64,000 nt of DNA. It comes from Fictibacillus gelatini DSM 15865 (GTDB lineage Bacteria; Bacillota; Bacilli; Bacillales; Fictibacillaceae). Location: assembly GCF_000430745.1 (NCBI RefSeq), contig NZ_KE387231.1, forward strand, positions 26,244 to 90,243, in the 5' to 3' direction. Below are positions 44,368 through 51,905 of this stretch, one piece after another; within the stretch, counting starts at the first letter, position 1; each line of letters begins with the position of its first letter. The notes below the pieces were generated by a model. The model was not told the origin of the DNA, made no database searches, and saw only the letters and a list, made by a program, of their open reading frames with translations. The translations under genes were made by a program, and so were the position numbers.

Positions 44368-45783
44368 ATGAATACATCAGGAAATCAACAACAAGAATTA
44401 AAACGGAGCATGAAATCAAGGCACTTGTTTATGATCTCCTTAGGAGGGGTCATCGGAACGGGGCTTTTTATTAACACAGGAAACACCATTCATGAAGCAG
44501 GGCCGCTCGGAGCGATCCTATCGTACATGGTCGGCGGCTTCATTATGTTATTAACGATGCTTTGCCTTGGTGAATTAACAGTTGCGATGCCTGTATCAGG
44601 TTCGTTTCAGGCGTATGCAACAAAGTTTATCGGAGCGCCGACAGGATTTGCCATTGGCTGGCTTTATTGGCTTGGATGGGCGGCTACGGTTGCGCTTGAA
44701 TCATTGTCGGCCGCCGGGCTAATGAAACGGTGGTTTCCGGATTCGCCAATTTGGGTCTGGTGTTTAGTCTTTATCGGGCTTTTGTTCCTATTGAATGCCT
44801 TATCGGCAAAAGCTTTTGGTGAAGCGGAGTTCTGGTTTGCCAGCATTAAGGTGCTTGCAATCATTCTGTTCATCGTTCTTGGCGGGGCCGCTATGTTCGG
44901 GCTGATCCACATGAAAGGCGGACAAGAAGCTCCAATGTTTTCTAACTTTATGTCAACAGGCATTTTGCCAAATGGAATACATGGTCTATTAATCACAATG
45001 CTCGGGGTTAACTTCTCATTCCAGGGCACCGAACTCATCGGGATTGCAGCTGGTGAAAGTGAGAATCCGGAAAAGACGATTCCAAGGTCCATCCGTCAAA
45101 CGGTTTGGCGCACATTATTTTTCTTCGTTCTTGCTATTTTCGTAGTGGCAGGGATGATTCCGTGGGAAACAGCGAACGGAATTGAAAGCCCTTTTGTCGC
45201 TGTATTTGATAGTATCGGTATTCCATATGCGGCTGATATTATGAACTTTGTAGTGTTGACGGCTCTTTTATCTGTAGCTAACTCCGGTCTATATGCTGCA
45301 ACAAGGATGGTTTATTCTTTATCGAAAGAAAAAATGACAAGCCCTGCGCTTGGAAAAGTTAACAAAAGAGGGGTGCCAATGAATGCGCTTCTTCTTACAC
45401 TGGCAATTGCTTGTTTATCACTTCTTTCAAGTTTTGTAGCGGCTGATACCGTTTATTTATGGCTTATCTCACTCGCTGGATTAGGCGCGCAAATCGGTTG
45501 GATTGCTTTAAGCGCATCCCAACTGGCATTTCGCAGACATTATGTGAAAAACGGCGGAAAAGTGGAAGACCTTAAATTTAAAACGCCGTTATATCCGTAC
45601 TTGCCAATGCTTTCACTCATCTTGAACTTGCTTGTGATGGTCAGCATGGCATTTGATGCAGATCAACGCATTGCCTTATACTGCGGGGTTCCGTTCTATT
45701 TAGCATGTTATTTCTACTATCGCTTTAAAACGAAAAGAAATGGTGTAGAAGAGCCATCTGCAGTTAACCAAAAAATCATTTAG
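44368..45783 (+). CDS. Amino-acid permease, APC family (RocC/RocE/HutM-like)
   Basis: 471 aa, 12 membrane helices. N-terminal signature ELKRSMKSRHLFMISLGGVIGTGLF, then GELTVAMPVSGSFQAYATKFIG and FQGTELIGIAAGESENPEKTIP, all typical of the amino-acid transporter branch with Roc and Hut permeases. The substrate may be arginine, ornithine, histidine or a related amino acid; sequence does not decide. ATG 44368 follows AAGGAGA. Monocistronic, with a terminator at 45791-45827. Confidence 0.9.
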   Translation: MNTSGNQQQELKRSMKSRHLFMISLGGVIGTGLFINTGNTIHEAGPLGAILSYMVGGFIMLLTMLCLGELTVAMPVSGSFQAYATKFIGAPTGFAIGWLYWLGWAATVALESLSAAGLMKRWFPDSPIWVWCLVFIGLLFLLNALSAKAFGEAEFWFASIKVLAIILFIVLGGAAMFGLIHMKGGQEAPMFSNFMSTGILPNGIHGLLITMLGVNFSFQGTELIGIAAGESENPEKTIPRSIRQTVWRTLFFFVLAIFVVAGMIPWETANGIESPFVAVFDSIGIPYAADIMNFVVLTALLSVANSGLYAATRMVYSLSKEKMTSPALGKVNKRGVPMNALLLTLAIACLSLLSSFVAADTVYLWLISLAGLGAQIGWIALSASQLAFRRHYVKNGGKVEDLKFKTPLYPYLPMLSLILNLLVMVSMAFDADQRIALYCGVPFYLACYFYYRFKTKRNGVEEPSAVNQKII

Positions 45784-45790
45784 CAAAATG

Positions 45791-45827
45791 ACGTCTGGTT
45801 CCACATTCGGAGCCGGACGTTTTTTTA
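45791..45827 (+). terminator. Terminator of the permease gene
   Basis: ACGTCTGGTTCC pairs with GGAGCCGGACGT (three mismatched or wobble pairs), followed by seven T. Confidence 0.85.
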
Positions 45828-45835
45828 TAGGAGTA

Positions 45836-45864
45836 TTGACAGTTATTTTAATGATATATAGAAT
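45836..45864 (+). promoter_or_regulatory. Sigma-A promoter of the NhaC-type antiporter gene
   Basis: Perfect TTGACA (45836-45841), 17-bp spacer, TAGAAT (45859-45864). Confidence 0.78.
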
Positions 45865-45886
45865 TATTAATGTCATTAACTTTAAT

Positions 45887-45919
45887 GCTTAAAAGCGTTT
45901 AAGCAGTTAGGCGTTTAAG
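45887..45919 (+). repeat. Direct and inverted repeat downstream of the nhaC promoter
   Basis: GCGTTTAAG occurs at 45895 and 45911. GCTTAAA (45887) and TTTAAGC (45898) form a dyad overlapping the first copy. This falls just after the expected transcription start, so it could be an operator or an mRNA element. Confidence 0.45.
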
Positions 45920-45957
45920 TATAAAATAGTCCAGACATCTTAGAAGGGAGCCCACTT

Positions 45958-47364
45958 ATGAATAAGCGGATGAATTTGCCGACGGTTCTAGTAATGTTTG
46001 CTTTATTATTTATTGTTATGTTCTCGAGTTTAGTATTTTTAAAAGTCGACCCTCATATCCCTTTATTATTTTGCCTGATTGTTTTAGGTACAGCTGCCTC
46101 TTTTTTCGGAGCAAGCTGGAAAACGATTGAAAAGGGTCTTTTAAACGGAATTAATACCGGATTACAGCCTATGCTTATTTTGTTTATTATAGGGTTAATG
46201 ATCTCAAGCTGGATGATGAGCGGTACGGTTCCGACTTTATTATATTACGGCATTGATGTGATTCGCCCAGAATGGTTTGCCTTAAGCGCTCTATTTATTA
46301 CGATCCTTGTTTCTACATTTACTGGAAGCTCCTTAACGACAGTCGGAACGGTTGGCGTTGCGTTAATGGGAATTGCGGGGGTCATGCATGTGAATCCGGG
46401 TTTGGCGGCTGGAGCCATTGTTTCCGGTGCTTTTTTCGGAGATAAAATGTCGCCGCTTTCCGACTCGACGAACCTGGCGCCCGGTATTGTCGGCGTGAAT
46501 ATGTTTGATCATATCCGGCATATGATGTGGACAACGGTCCCGGCGCTCTTCGTCACAAGCATCATTTTTCTCTTTATGGGCCACGGTGTTACTAACGGAG
46601 TGGAAGAACTATCGAATTTGAAGGAATTGAAGCAAACATTGGGGGCTCATTTTCCAATTAGTCCGTTTACATTAATTTCGCCTTTTATTGTCATGGTGCT
46701 GGCTTACAGGCGGTTTCCGATTGTCCCTACACTATTGGCGGGTGTTCTTTCTGCAGTGATTACAGCGTTTGTTCTTATCCCGGACATGACAGCAGCGAAA
46801 GTGATGACCGTTTTGCAAAATGGAATGAACCTTGAGACAGGGAATAAGGCCGTGGATCAAATTGTGAATAAAGGTGGATTGCAATCGATGATGTGGTCGA
46901 TTTCCTTAATCGTGATTGCTCTTGCGCTTGGCGGTTTAATTAAAGAACTTGGCATGTTTGATCTCATTCTTAGCCGTTTTAGCCATGCTTTAACGAAACC
47001 GGGGTCTTTGATTGCGGCTACGGCCTTATCCTCTATTGGAGTCAACCTTCTTGCGGGTGAGCAATATTTGTCAGCTTTATTGCCGGGACAAGCGTTTAAA
47101 GACGTTTACAAAAAAGCAAATGTGCCGTTAATTAACCTATCAAGAACATTGGAAGATGGGGGAACGCTTATTAACCCGTTAGTTCCGTGGAGCGTATGCG
47201 GCGCGTTTATTGCCTCAACATTGGGAATATCGGTTTTAACCTATCTACCATATGCTTTTTTCCTTTACTTGTCACCATTATTTACGATGATTCTGGGGTT
47301 TACAGGAATTAGCATTTACCCCAAAAAAAGATCTTATGAGGAAGAAAAACAAGGCGTTGCGTGA
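45958..47364 (+). CDS. NhaC-family Na+/H+ antiporter (MleN-like)
   Basis: 468 aa, about 12 helices. NhaC signatures are TFTGSSLTTVGTVGVALMGI, GAFFGDKMSPLSDSTNLAPG and NLLAGEQYLSALLPGQAF. The length equals B. subtilis MleN, the malate-2H/lactate-Na antiporter, and NhaC proteins also exchange plain Na+ for H+. ATG 45958 follows GAAGGGAG. The true exchange partners cannot be decided from sequence. Confidence 0.87.
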   Translation: MNKRMNLPTVLVMFALLFIVMFSSLVFLKVDPHIPLLFCLIVLGTAASFFGASWKTIEKGLLNGINTGLQPMLILFIIGLMISSWMMSGTVPTLLYYGIDVIRPEWFALSALFITILVSTFTGSSLTTVGTVGVALMGIAGVMHVNPGLAAGAIVSGAFFGDKMSPLSDSTNLAPGIVGVNMFDHIRHMMWTTVPALFVTSIIFLFMGHGVTNGVEELSNLKELKQTLGAHFPISPFTLISPFIVMVLAYRRFPIVPTLLAGVLSAVITAFVLIPDMTAAKVMTVLQNGMNLETGNKAVDQIVNKGGLQSMMWSISLIVIALALGGLIKELGMFDLILSRFSHALTKPGSLIAATALSSIGVNLLAGEQYLSALLPGQAFKDVYKKANVPLINLSRTLEDGGTLINPLVPWSVCGAFIASTLGISVLTYLPYAFFLYLSPLFTMILGFTGISIYPKKRSYEEEKQGVA

Positions 47365-47383
47365 TGCAACACCTTGTTTTTAT
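47345..47383. terminator. Bidirectional terminator between nhaC and nfrA
   Basis: AAAACAAGG and CCTTGTTTT flank GTTGC/GCAAC with one mismatch; T-runs on both strands. Confidence 0.82.
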
Positions 47384-48138
47384 TTAAGCGGAATATGTTT
47401 GCTTTGTAAAAACTCTTTCATGTACAGCCGCGCAGGATTGGTTAATTTCACCGCAATTTGTTCTGTCCAGCGATCTTTCCGTTTTCCACCTGTTCGTTCA
47501 TTGTAGTAAGCTGAAATGACATCATTATATTCGGTGAGCTGTTCTTTTAACTGATCCTTATCTTGTAAATATTCCTCTTCGTGATAAATGTTTTCAAATG
47601 GCAGCCGCTCTTTCGTTCCAACTTTTTTATCGGGAAAACCGACGGCAAGCCCGAATAAAGGAATAACGCGATCCGGTGTTTTTAATAGTTCGGATACTTC
47701 AGGTAAATGGTTGCGAATGCCGCCAATAAAGCAAATGCCAAGTCCCATGGATTCAGCGGCGATCGCTGCATTTTGGGCGGCAAGGGCGGCATCGATTAAA
47801 CTAACCATAAACATTTCCGTTGACTCCAGAGACTCGCTTACATCTTTAGAAGCCAGGCCTTCCATCTCGGCAGCAAGCAAATGGCGATGGAGATCCGCAC
47901 AAAAGATAAAGAAATGCCCGTTTTTCGCGACATAAGATTGATTTCCGGCAAGAATGGCGAGCTTTTCTTTTTTTTCAGGGTCCTTTACCCCGATAATCGT
48001 ATAAGCTTGAACAAAACTGGAAGTCGAAGCAGCCTGAGCACTTTTTACAATCGTCCGGATTTGTTCTTCGGAAAGTTGTTTTTCCTGGAAAGAACGAACA
48101 GAGCTATGTGCAAGTAATGTTTCAATGACAGAATTCAT
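47380..48138 (-). CDS. nfrA: FMN-containing NADPH oxidoreductase NfrA
   Basis: Nitroreductase-fold flavoprotein that reduces nitro compounds, quinones and free FMN, 252 aa. It matches B. subtilis NfrA in its order of motifs: AHSSVRSFQEKQLSEEQ (FMN phosphate Arg/Ser), VKSAQAASTSSFVQAYTIIGV, ALAAQNAAIAAESMGLGICFIGG and PLFGLAVGFPDKK. AGGAGATGAAATA lies before ATG 48138. It could provide reduced flavin, but is not linked to the anthranilate operon. Confidence 0.92.
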   Translation of the reverse strand: MNSVIETLLAHSSVRSFQEKQLSEEQIRTIVKSAQAASTSSFVQAYTIIGVKDPEKKEKLAILAGNQSYVAKNGHFFIFCADLHRHLLAAEMEGLASKDVSESLESTEMFMVSLIDAALAAQNAAIAAESMGLGICFIGGIRNHLPEVSELLKTPDRVIPLFGLAVGFPDKKVGTKERLPFENIYHEEEYLQDKDQLKEQLTEYNDVISAYYNERTGGKRKDRWTEQIAVKLTNPARLYMKEFLQSKHIPLK

Positions 48139-48214
48139 TATTTCATCTCCTAAACGTTTTGGGTTTAGTGTAGCTTATCTACGAGTTTACATTCAATGAT
48201 TTCATCCTGGCCAT

Positions 48215-48886
48215 CTAAAAATGAATGAATAGAGAAAAAAGCAAAGTGAAAATCCCGGCAAGGACGACTGAAAGGCTGGCAATGGCTCCTTCTTCCTGGC
48301 CATATTCCAGCGCCATAGCTGTTCCGGTCCCATGCGCTCCCATACCGAGCAACAGGCCTTTTGAAATTTTATTATGGATCTTGCCATATTTGATTAATAG
48401 CGGGCCAACGACAGCTCCGACAAGTGCTGTAAATAAGACAAAGACAGCGGTCATCGTCGGAATGCCGCCAATCGTTTGTGAGACGGTCATTGCAATTGGC
48501 GTTGTAATGGAACGGGGAATGAGGCTATTAATCATTTCTGGCGTCAAATGCATCCATTCTGCTAAAAACATCGATGTTGTCATCGCAAGTAGCGATCCGC
48601 AAAGCAAACTGACGATGATTTCAATGGCGTATTGTTTAAGCAGCCTTGCATTTTTATAAAGAGGAACGCTAAACGCGACTGTCGCCGGCTGAAGCATGTC
48701 TGTTAAATATTTTGCGCCGGCATTGTAATGTTCGTACGAAATATGGAAAACGATAAGAAGTGTACATAAAATGGCCGGCGTTAATAATACGGGCGAAAAA
48801 ATGAGCAGCCGTTTGTAAGAATAGCATTTTTGCGCCACCCAAAATACGACGATCGTAACTAATAAACTCAATATTCCGATGATCAT
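48215..48886 (-). CDS. ywbG: CidB/LrgB-family membrane protein (YwbG-like)
   Basis: 223 aa, about six to seven helices with the LrgB signature TTPIAMTVSQTIGGIP and GMGAHGTGTAMALEYG. The family was first linked to murein hydrolase control and later to small metabolite (pyruvate, glycolate) transport. It overlaps its CidA-like partner by 4 bp. Gene order and the divergent LysR match B. subtilis ywbHG-ywbI. Confidence 0.9.
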   Translation of the reverse strand: MIIGILSLLVTIVVFWVAQKCYSYKRLLIFSPVLLTPAILCTLLIVFHISYEHYNAGAKYLTDMLQPATVAFSVPLYKNARLLKQYAIEIIVSLLCGSLLAMTTSMFLAEWMHLTPEMINSLIPRSITTPIAMTVSQTIGGIPTMTAVFVLFTALVGAVVGPLLIKYGKIHNKISKGLLLGMGAHGTGTAMALEYGQEEGAIASLSVVLAGIFTLLFSLFIHF

Positions 48887-49251
48887 AGTGCCTTTCCCTT
48901 TCTTTTTCTAATTAATTCTGCAATCCATCCGGTAGAGGCCATGACGCATATTGTACTGAAGCTAATGACAACAAATAAACGCATGCCGCTAGACTGAATC
49001 ACATCTTTATATTGAATAATTCCAACCGCTGAAGGGATAAAAAATAAAAGCAATATGGCCAGCAACCAATTTGCTCCATCCTCAATCCACTTGAGCTTAA
49101 TCATTTTACATTTTAAGCAAAGCAAGACAAGGAAAATGCCAATAATGCTTCCAGAGATCGGGAGATGTAAATAGGAGGAAATTCCGTTTCCTATGATTGA
49201 AAATGCAAATAATAATCCAATTTGGAGTATGATGTTCAATAGTTTTTTCAT
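48883..49251 (-). CDS. ywbH: CidA/LrgA-family holin-like protein (YwbH-like)
   Basis: 122 aa, four helices; LHLPISGSIIGIFLVLLCL and DGANWLLAILLLFFIPSAVGII are typical of CidA/LrgA. It is expected to form a membrane complex with the following YwbG-like protein. The start is ATG 49251 after GGAAGGTGA; the frame open to 49449 would run across the divergent promoter into the LysR gene and is not credible. Confidence 0.9.
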   Translation of the reverse strand: MKKLLNIILQIGLLFAFSIIGNGISSYLHLPISGSIIGIFLVLLCLKCKMIKLKWIEDGANWLLAILLLFFIPSAVGIIQYKDVIQSSGMRLFVVISFSTICVMASTGWIAELIRKRKGKAL

Positions 49252-49302
49252 AAAATAGTCACCTTCCGTTAATGAGTGTACAGGATGAAATGATATAGGT
49301 AA

Positions 49303-49328
49303 AATACATATTTGGAATGGTTTGTATT
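49303..49328. promoter_or_regulatory. Inverted repeat between ywbH and ywbI
   Basis: AATACA-N14-TGTATT in the 107-bp divergent gap; a likely LysR binding region. Confidence 0.4.
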
Positions 49329-49358
49329 GATTAAATCTATATCGAAGGAGGCAGTGAT

Positions 49359-50255
49359 TTGGACATTCGCCATTTAAATTACTTTCTTGAAGTGGCAAGG
49401 CAAAAAAGCTTTTCGAAGGCTTCGGAAAAACTGCATATTTCACAGCCAACCATTAGCAAAATGATTAAAGACATGGAAGAAGAATGGGGGGTTTTGCTTT
49501 TCGAGCGTCTGTCAAAAGGCATTCAATTGACGGATGCTGGAGAAATCGTTTATAAACAAGCACAAAAAGTAGTAGAAGCATTCGAAAATCTCATGCATCC
49601 ACTTGAAGATCTTGTGAATTTTAAAAAAGGGACGATTAAGATCGGGCTGCCTCCAATGATTGGCTCGAATTTTTTTCCGGCGATTCTTGGAAAATTCCAA
49701 GCTCAATATCCAGGAATATCTATACATTTAGTGGAGGAAGGATCGATTAAAGTAGAGGAAAAAGTGATGAGTGGCGAGCTTGATGTTGGCGTTGCGTTGT
49801 CCCCTGTCCAAAAAGATGTTTTTCATACGTTTACATTTGTGAAAGAAGAGCTTCGTTTAGTCGTTCATAATGGGCATCGATTCGCTGGCAAAACGAAAGT
49901 TGCTTTAGGTGAATTAAAAGATGAATCCATTATTTTGTTTCGGGAAGATTTTGCACTTCATGATCGAATCATTCAAGAATGTATTCGTTCCGGGTTTAAA
50001 CCGCATATTATGTACAGAAGCTCGCAATGGGACTTTATTAGTGAAATGGTTGCTGAAGGTCTTGGTGTTGCTTTTCTGCCCGAACCGATTTGCCGTAACA
50101 TTCGTTCGAAAAATGTTCAAGTGATCAAGCTTGTAAAACCGACGATCCCATGGCATTTGACGATGATTTGGAAAAAGGATAAGTATCTTTCTTTTGCAGC
50201 CAGAGAATGGCTAAAGTTCACGAAAGAATTGCTGTCCGGACGACTGGCCGATTAA
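49359..50255 (+). CDS. ywbI: LysR-family regulator of the CidAB-like pair (YwbI-like)
   Basis: 298 aa: winged helix at 1-60 (MDIRHLNYFLEVARQ, SKASEKLHISQPTISKMIKDME) and an effector domain. TTG 49359 lies 7 bases after GGAGG. It is divergent from ywbHG, and by analogy with CidR/YwbI should activate that operon in response to acetate or overflow metabolism. Confidence 0.9.
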   Translation: MDIRHLNYFLEVARQKSFSKASEKLHISQPTISKMIKDMEEEWGVLLFERLSKGIQLTDAGEIVYKQAQKVVEAFENLMHPLEDLVNFKKGTIKIGLPPMIGSNFFPAILGKFQAQYPGISIHLVEEGSIKVEEKVMSGELDVGVALSPVQKDVFHTFTFVKEELRLVVHNGHRFAGKTKVALGELKDESIILFREDFALHDRIIQECIRSGFKPHIMYRSSQWDFISEMVAEGLGVAFLPEPICRNIRSKNVQVIKLVKPTIPWHLTMIWKKDKYLSFAAREWLKFTKELLSGRLAD

Positions 50256-50330
50256 ACTGGAGCTAGCTTGCCGGCTCCGCCCAATTCCGCGTCTCTAGAT
50301 CAAAACAAAGCCACTTTAACAACTTAATTA

Positions 50331-50358
50331 TGGACAAGCCTGAATTTTGTTGTATAAT
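50331..50358 (+). promoter_or_regulatory. Promoter of the antisense RNA
   Basis: TGGACA (50331-50336), 16-bp spacer, perfect TATAAT (50353-50358). No gene follows on this strand, so it should drive a short RNA. Confidence 0.65.
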
Positions 50359-50364
50359 GAACAT

Positions 50365-50526
50365 ATATATAAGGGAATAGAATAATAATATAAAAGACCC
50401 ACGGTGTAGCGAACCAATGGGCCTTTGTACAATAGGCATGTTGCCCTTTAAAAGGGGCAGCTCATAACAAGACAAGGATAATAAACCACCTGGCTTGCGA
50501 GGCTCAAGGGTGGTTTATTTCTTTTG
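50365..50526 (+). ncRNA. Candidate type I antitoxin RNA (RatA-like)
   Basis: About 160 nt from the expected start after TATAAT to a terminator formed by AATAAACCACC (50480-50490) and GGTGGTTTATT (50509-50519) followed by TCTTTT. Two further hairpins lie inside (GACCCA/TGGGCC at about 50396-50423 and GCCCTTT/AAAGGGGC at 50443-50458). It converges on the toxin gene and is complementary to its 3' end from the last codons onward, as RatA is to txpA mRNA. The ends are estimates. Confidence 0.6.
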
Positions 50527-50643
50527 GTTAAATGTCAATATGGCTATGAGCAGCATTCCGAAACTTAACATTAACGAAATGGATTCATAGTCTGACAAGC
50601 GCTTCACCCCCTTTCTACCGGGGAGTGAGCCGCCACCCTTGAG
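50503..50643. repeat. 11-bp complementary ends of the toxin mRNA
   Basis: CTCAAGGGTGG (50503-50513) is the exact reverse complement of 50633-50643. In the minus-strand toxin mRNA these are the 3' region and the 5' leader, so the ends can pair, a hallmark of type I toxin messages held in an inactive form. Confidence 0.8.
50515..50598 (-). CDS. Holin-like type I toxin peptide, 27 aa
   Basis: TTG 50598 opens a 27-codon frame: acidic MSDYESIS, a hydrophobic span (LMLSFGMLLIAILTF) and basic end NQKK. This plan (xYExxxLMxxFGMxxIxxLxF...NQKK) matches the putative holin-like toxin family of Firmicutes, membrane peptides of type I toxin-antitoxin systems. The ribosome site AAAGGGGGTGA (50604-50614) lies 5 bases before the start and can pair with CTCACTCCCC just upstream, hiding it. 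It has its own promoter and a convergent antisense RNA. It was found by reading the gap; the frame is too short for gene finders. Confidence 0.8.
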   Translation of the reverse strand: MSDYESISLMLSFGMLLIAILTFNQKK

Positions 50644-50664
50644 GAGCTTCTATTGTACCTTATC

Positions 50665-50692
50665 ATTATACCAAAAAAACAGTGATCTTAAA
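50665..50692 (-). promoter_or_regulatory. Promoter of the toxin mRNA
   Basis: Minus strand: extended -10 TGGTATAAT (TATAAT at 50670-50665) with TTTAAG 16 bp upstream (50692-50687). The start would be near 50658, giving a leader of about 60 nt. Confidence 0.65.
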
Positions 50693-50737
50693 GCAAAGTC
50701 TTCATTATTTTTGGAATTTAGTGTTTTTTTGTAATGA

Positions 50738-50766
50738 AAAACGCCCCCTGATATAAGGAGACGTTT
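50738..50766 (-). terminator. Terminator of the peroxiredoxin gene
   Basis: Minus strand: AAACG and CTCCT pair with AGGGG and CGTTT around a 6-base loop, followed by TTTTT; it overlaps the stop codon. Confidence 0.7.
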
Positions 50767-51391
50767 AATACCTGCCGATGTTTTCTGTATCCATTTGAAG
50801 GCCGGGCATTCCCGGAACCCAGTTTGCCGGCACTCCGGTCTGGCTGTTTTCCCCAAAGATTAAGGCTTGCTGAAGGCGCAATATTTCATAAGCATTCCTT
50901 CCGACTTCAGAAGGGTAAATTTGCTTGCTTGCGATTGTTCCTTCCGGGTTAATAAAGACAGTGGCTCGAAAGGATGCGCCGGTCTTTTCATCCAAAACGC
51001 GGTAGGCTCTGCTGATCGCCTGTGTTCGATCGCTAACGAGTGGGTATTGAACGGTTCGCGCCTTTGGCGAAACGTCCTTAAACACTTTATGGGCAAAAAC
51101 ACTGTCGGTACTGATTCCTAAAATCTCCGTTTGAAGCTTTCTGAATTCGTCATATAAAGCAGCGACCGCTGCTAATTCTGTCGGTCAAACGAACGTAAAA
51201 TCGCTGCCGTAAAAAAATAAAATGACCCAGCTTCCGCGATAATCTTCTAAATTCACTTTTTTTATTTCTCCGTTGACAAAAGCGGGTGCTGTAAAAATAG
51301 GGGCGGGGTCATCAAGTGTAGCATGAAAAGGCTGGGTATGATCAGGGTAAAGTTGATTCACATACACTTTCGGCTTATTGTGATGGCTCAT
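50765..51391 (-). CDS. Peroxiredoxin with in-frame TGA at the catalytic position (probable selenoprotein)
   Basis: AhpC/2-Cys-type peroxiredoxin reducing peroxides, 208 aa if TGA 51187-51185 is read through. The frame is otherwise open from ATG 51391 (after GAAAGGAGG) to 50765. The TGA falls exactly where the peroxidatic Cys belongs: FTFV-TGA-PTEL, against the family's FVCPTEL. The body continues normally: STDSVFAHKVFKD, YPLVSDRT, YRVLDEKTGASFRATVFI and PANWVPGMPG. No Cys occurs anywhere else, and the resolving Cys of VCPANW is missing (TGVPANW). A SECIS-like hairpin follows the TGA. I read it as selenocysteine; the alternative is a nonsense mutation, which would leave two fragments (51185-51391 and 50765-51184). 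Confidence 0.8.
51158..51173 (-). promoter_or_regulatory. SECIS-like hairpin behind the in-frame TGA
   Basis: Minus strand: AGCAGC-GGTC-GCTGCT, a perfect 6-bp stem whose loop starts GG. The loop lies 17 nt after the TGA, within the range for bacterial SelB-binding elements. The core GGUC also appears in the apical loop of the E. coli fdhF SECIS. Confidence 0.65.
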
Positions 51392-51493
51392 TCGTAAACC
51401 TCCTTTCTATAAAGAGGCTCTTTTTATAATGAAATGTATGATGTGTACCTATTGATTATCATATGAAGTTAGATGGTTCTTTGTAACAAAATA

Positions 51494-51524
51494 AAGTCCA
51501 GCGTTAACTTAGAACACTGGACTT
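51494..51524 (-). terminator. Terminator of the Gly/Tyr-rich gene
   Basis: AAGTCCAG/CTGGACTT stem; on the minus strand followed by TTATTTTGTT. Confidence 0.8.
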
Positions 51525-51532
51525 GACAACTA

Positions 51533-51787
51533 TTAATGGCCACAACCGCAGCCTTGATGATATCCCGGATAGCTTCCCACACCGTAACCGGGAGCAGCCG
51601 GATAAGCGGGATAGCTTCCTGCGCCGGCATAACCAGGGTATGCACCAGCCCCGATTCCGTATCCTCCAGCCCCGTAACCGGGATAAGCCCCGTAACCGTA
51701 CCCTCCCATGCCCATGGCAGATCCGGCCGGACCATAAGGATACATTGAAGCACCATAACCAAATGGCATAAATTGACGTTTAGACAT
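51533..51787 (-). CDS. Gly/Tyr/Ala/Pro-rich protein, spore-coat-like
   Basis: 84 aa, almost entirely short GYG, GAG and PGY repeats after MSKRQFMPFGYG, ending in HQGCGCGH. Low-complexity Gly/Tyr proteins of this size (for example YeeK-like proteins) occur in Bacillus spore coats, where Tyr can be cross-linked. AAAGGATG lies before ATG 51787. A sigma-K-like promoter about 120 bp upstream supports late mother-cell expression. No domain can be recognised. Confidence 0.72.
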   Translation of the reverse strand: MSKRQFMPFGYGASMYPYGPAGSAMGMGGYGYGAYPGYGAGGYGIGAGAYPGYAGAGSYPAYPAAPGYGVGSYPGYHQGCGCGH

Positions 51788-51905
51788 GTACTCTCATCCT
51801 TTACTTAGCCTCTGCTTTGTGAAAAATAGCCCTTTACATAAAATGTATACGATTCATGTGAATGGGCGGCAAAAGGCTTTCTTAGAAGTGTTTCTTGCAT
51901 ATATT

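Noticed and set aside
48883..49449. Long 188-aa version of the LrgA-like protein
   Set aside because: It would run through the divergent promoter into the LysR gene; the real start with a ribosome site is ATG 49251.
50256..50300. GGAGC/GCTCC hairpin after ywbI as terminator
   Set aside because: No T-run follows; weak support.
51185..51391. Separate 68-aa protein plus a second 106-aa protein, or a peroxiredoxin pseudogene
   Set aside because: The two frames are in phase, split by one TGA at the catalytic codon and followed by a SECIS-like hairpin. A single selenoprotein explains more, though a pseudogene remains possible without genome-wide Sec genes.
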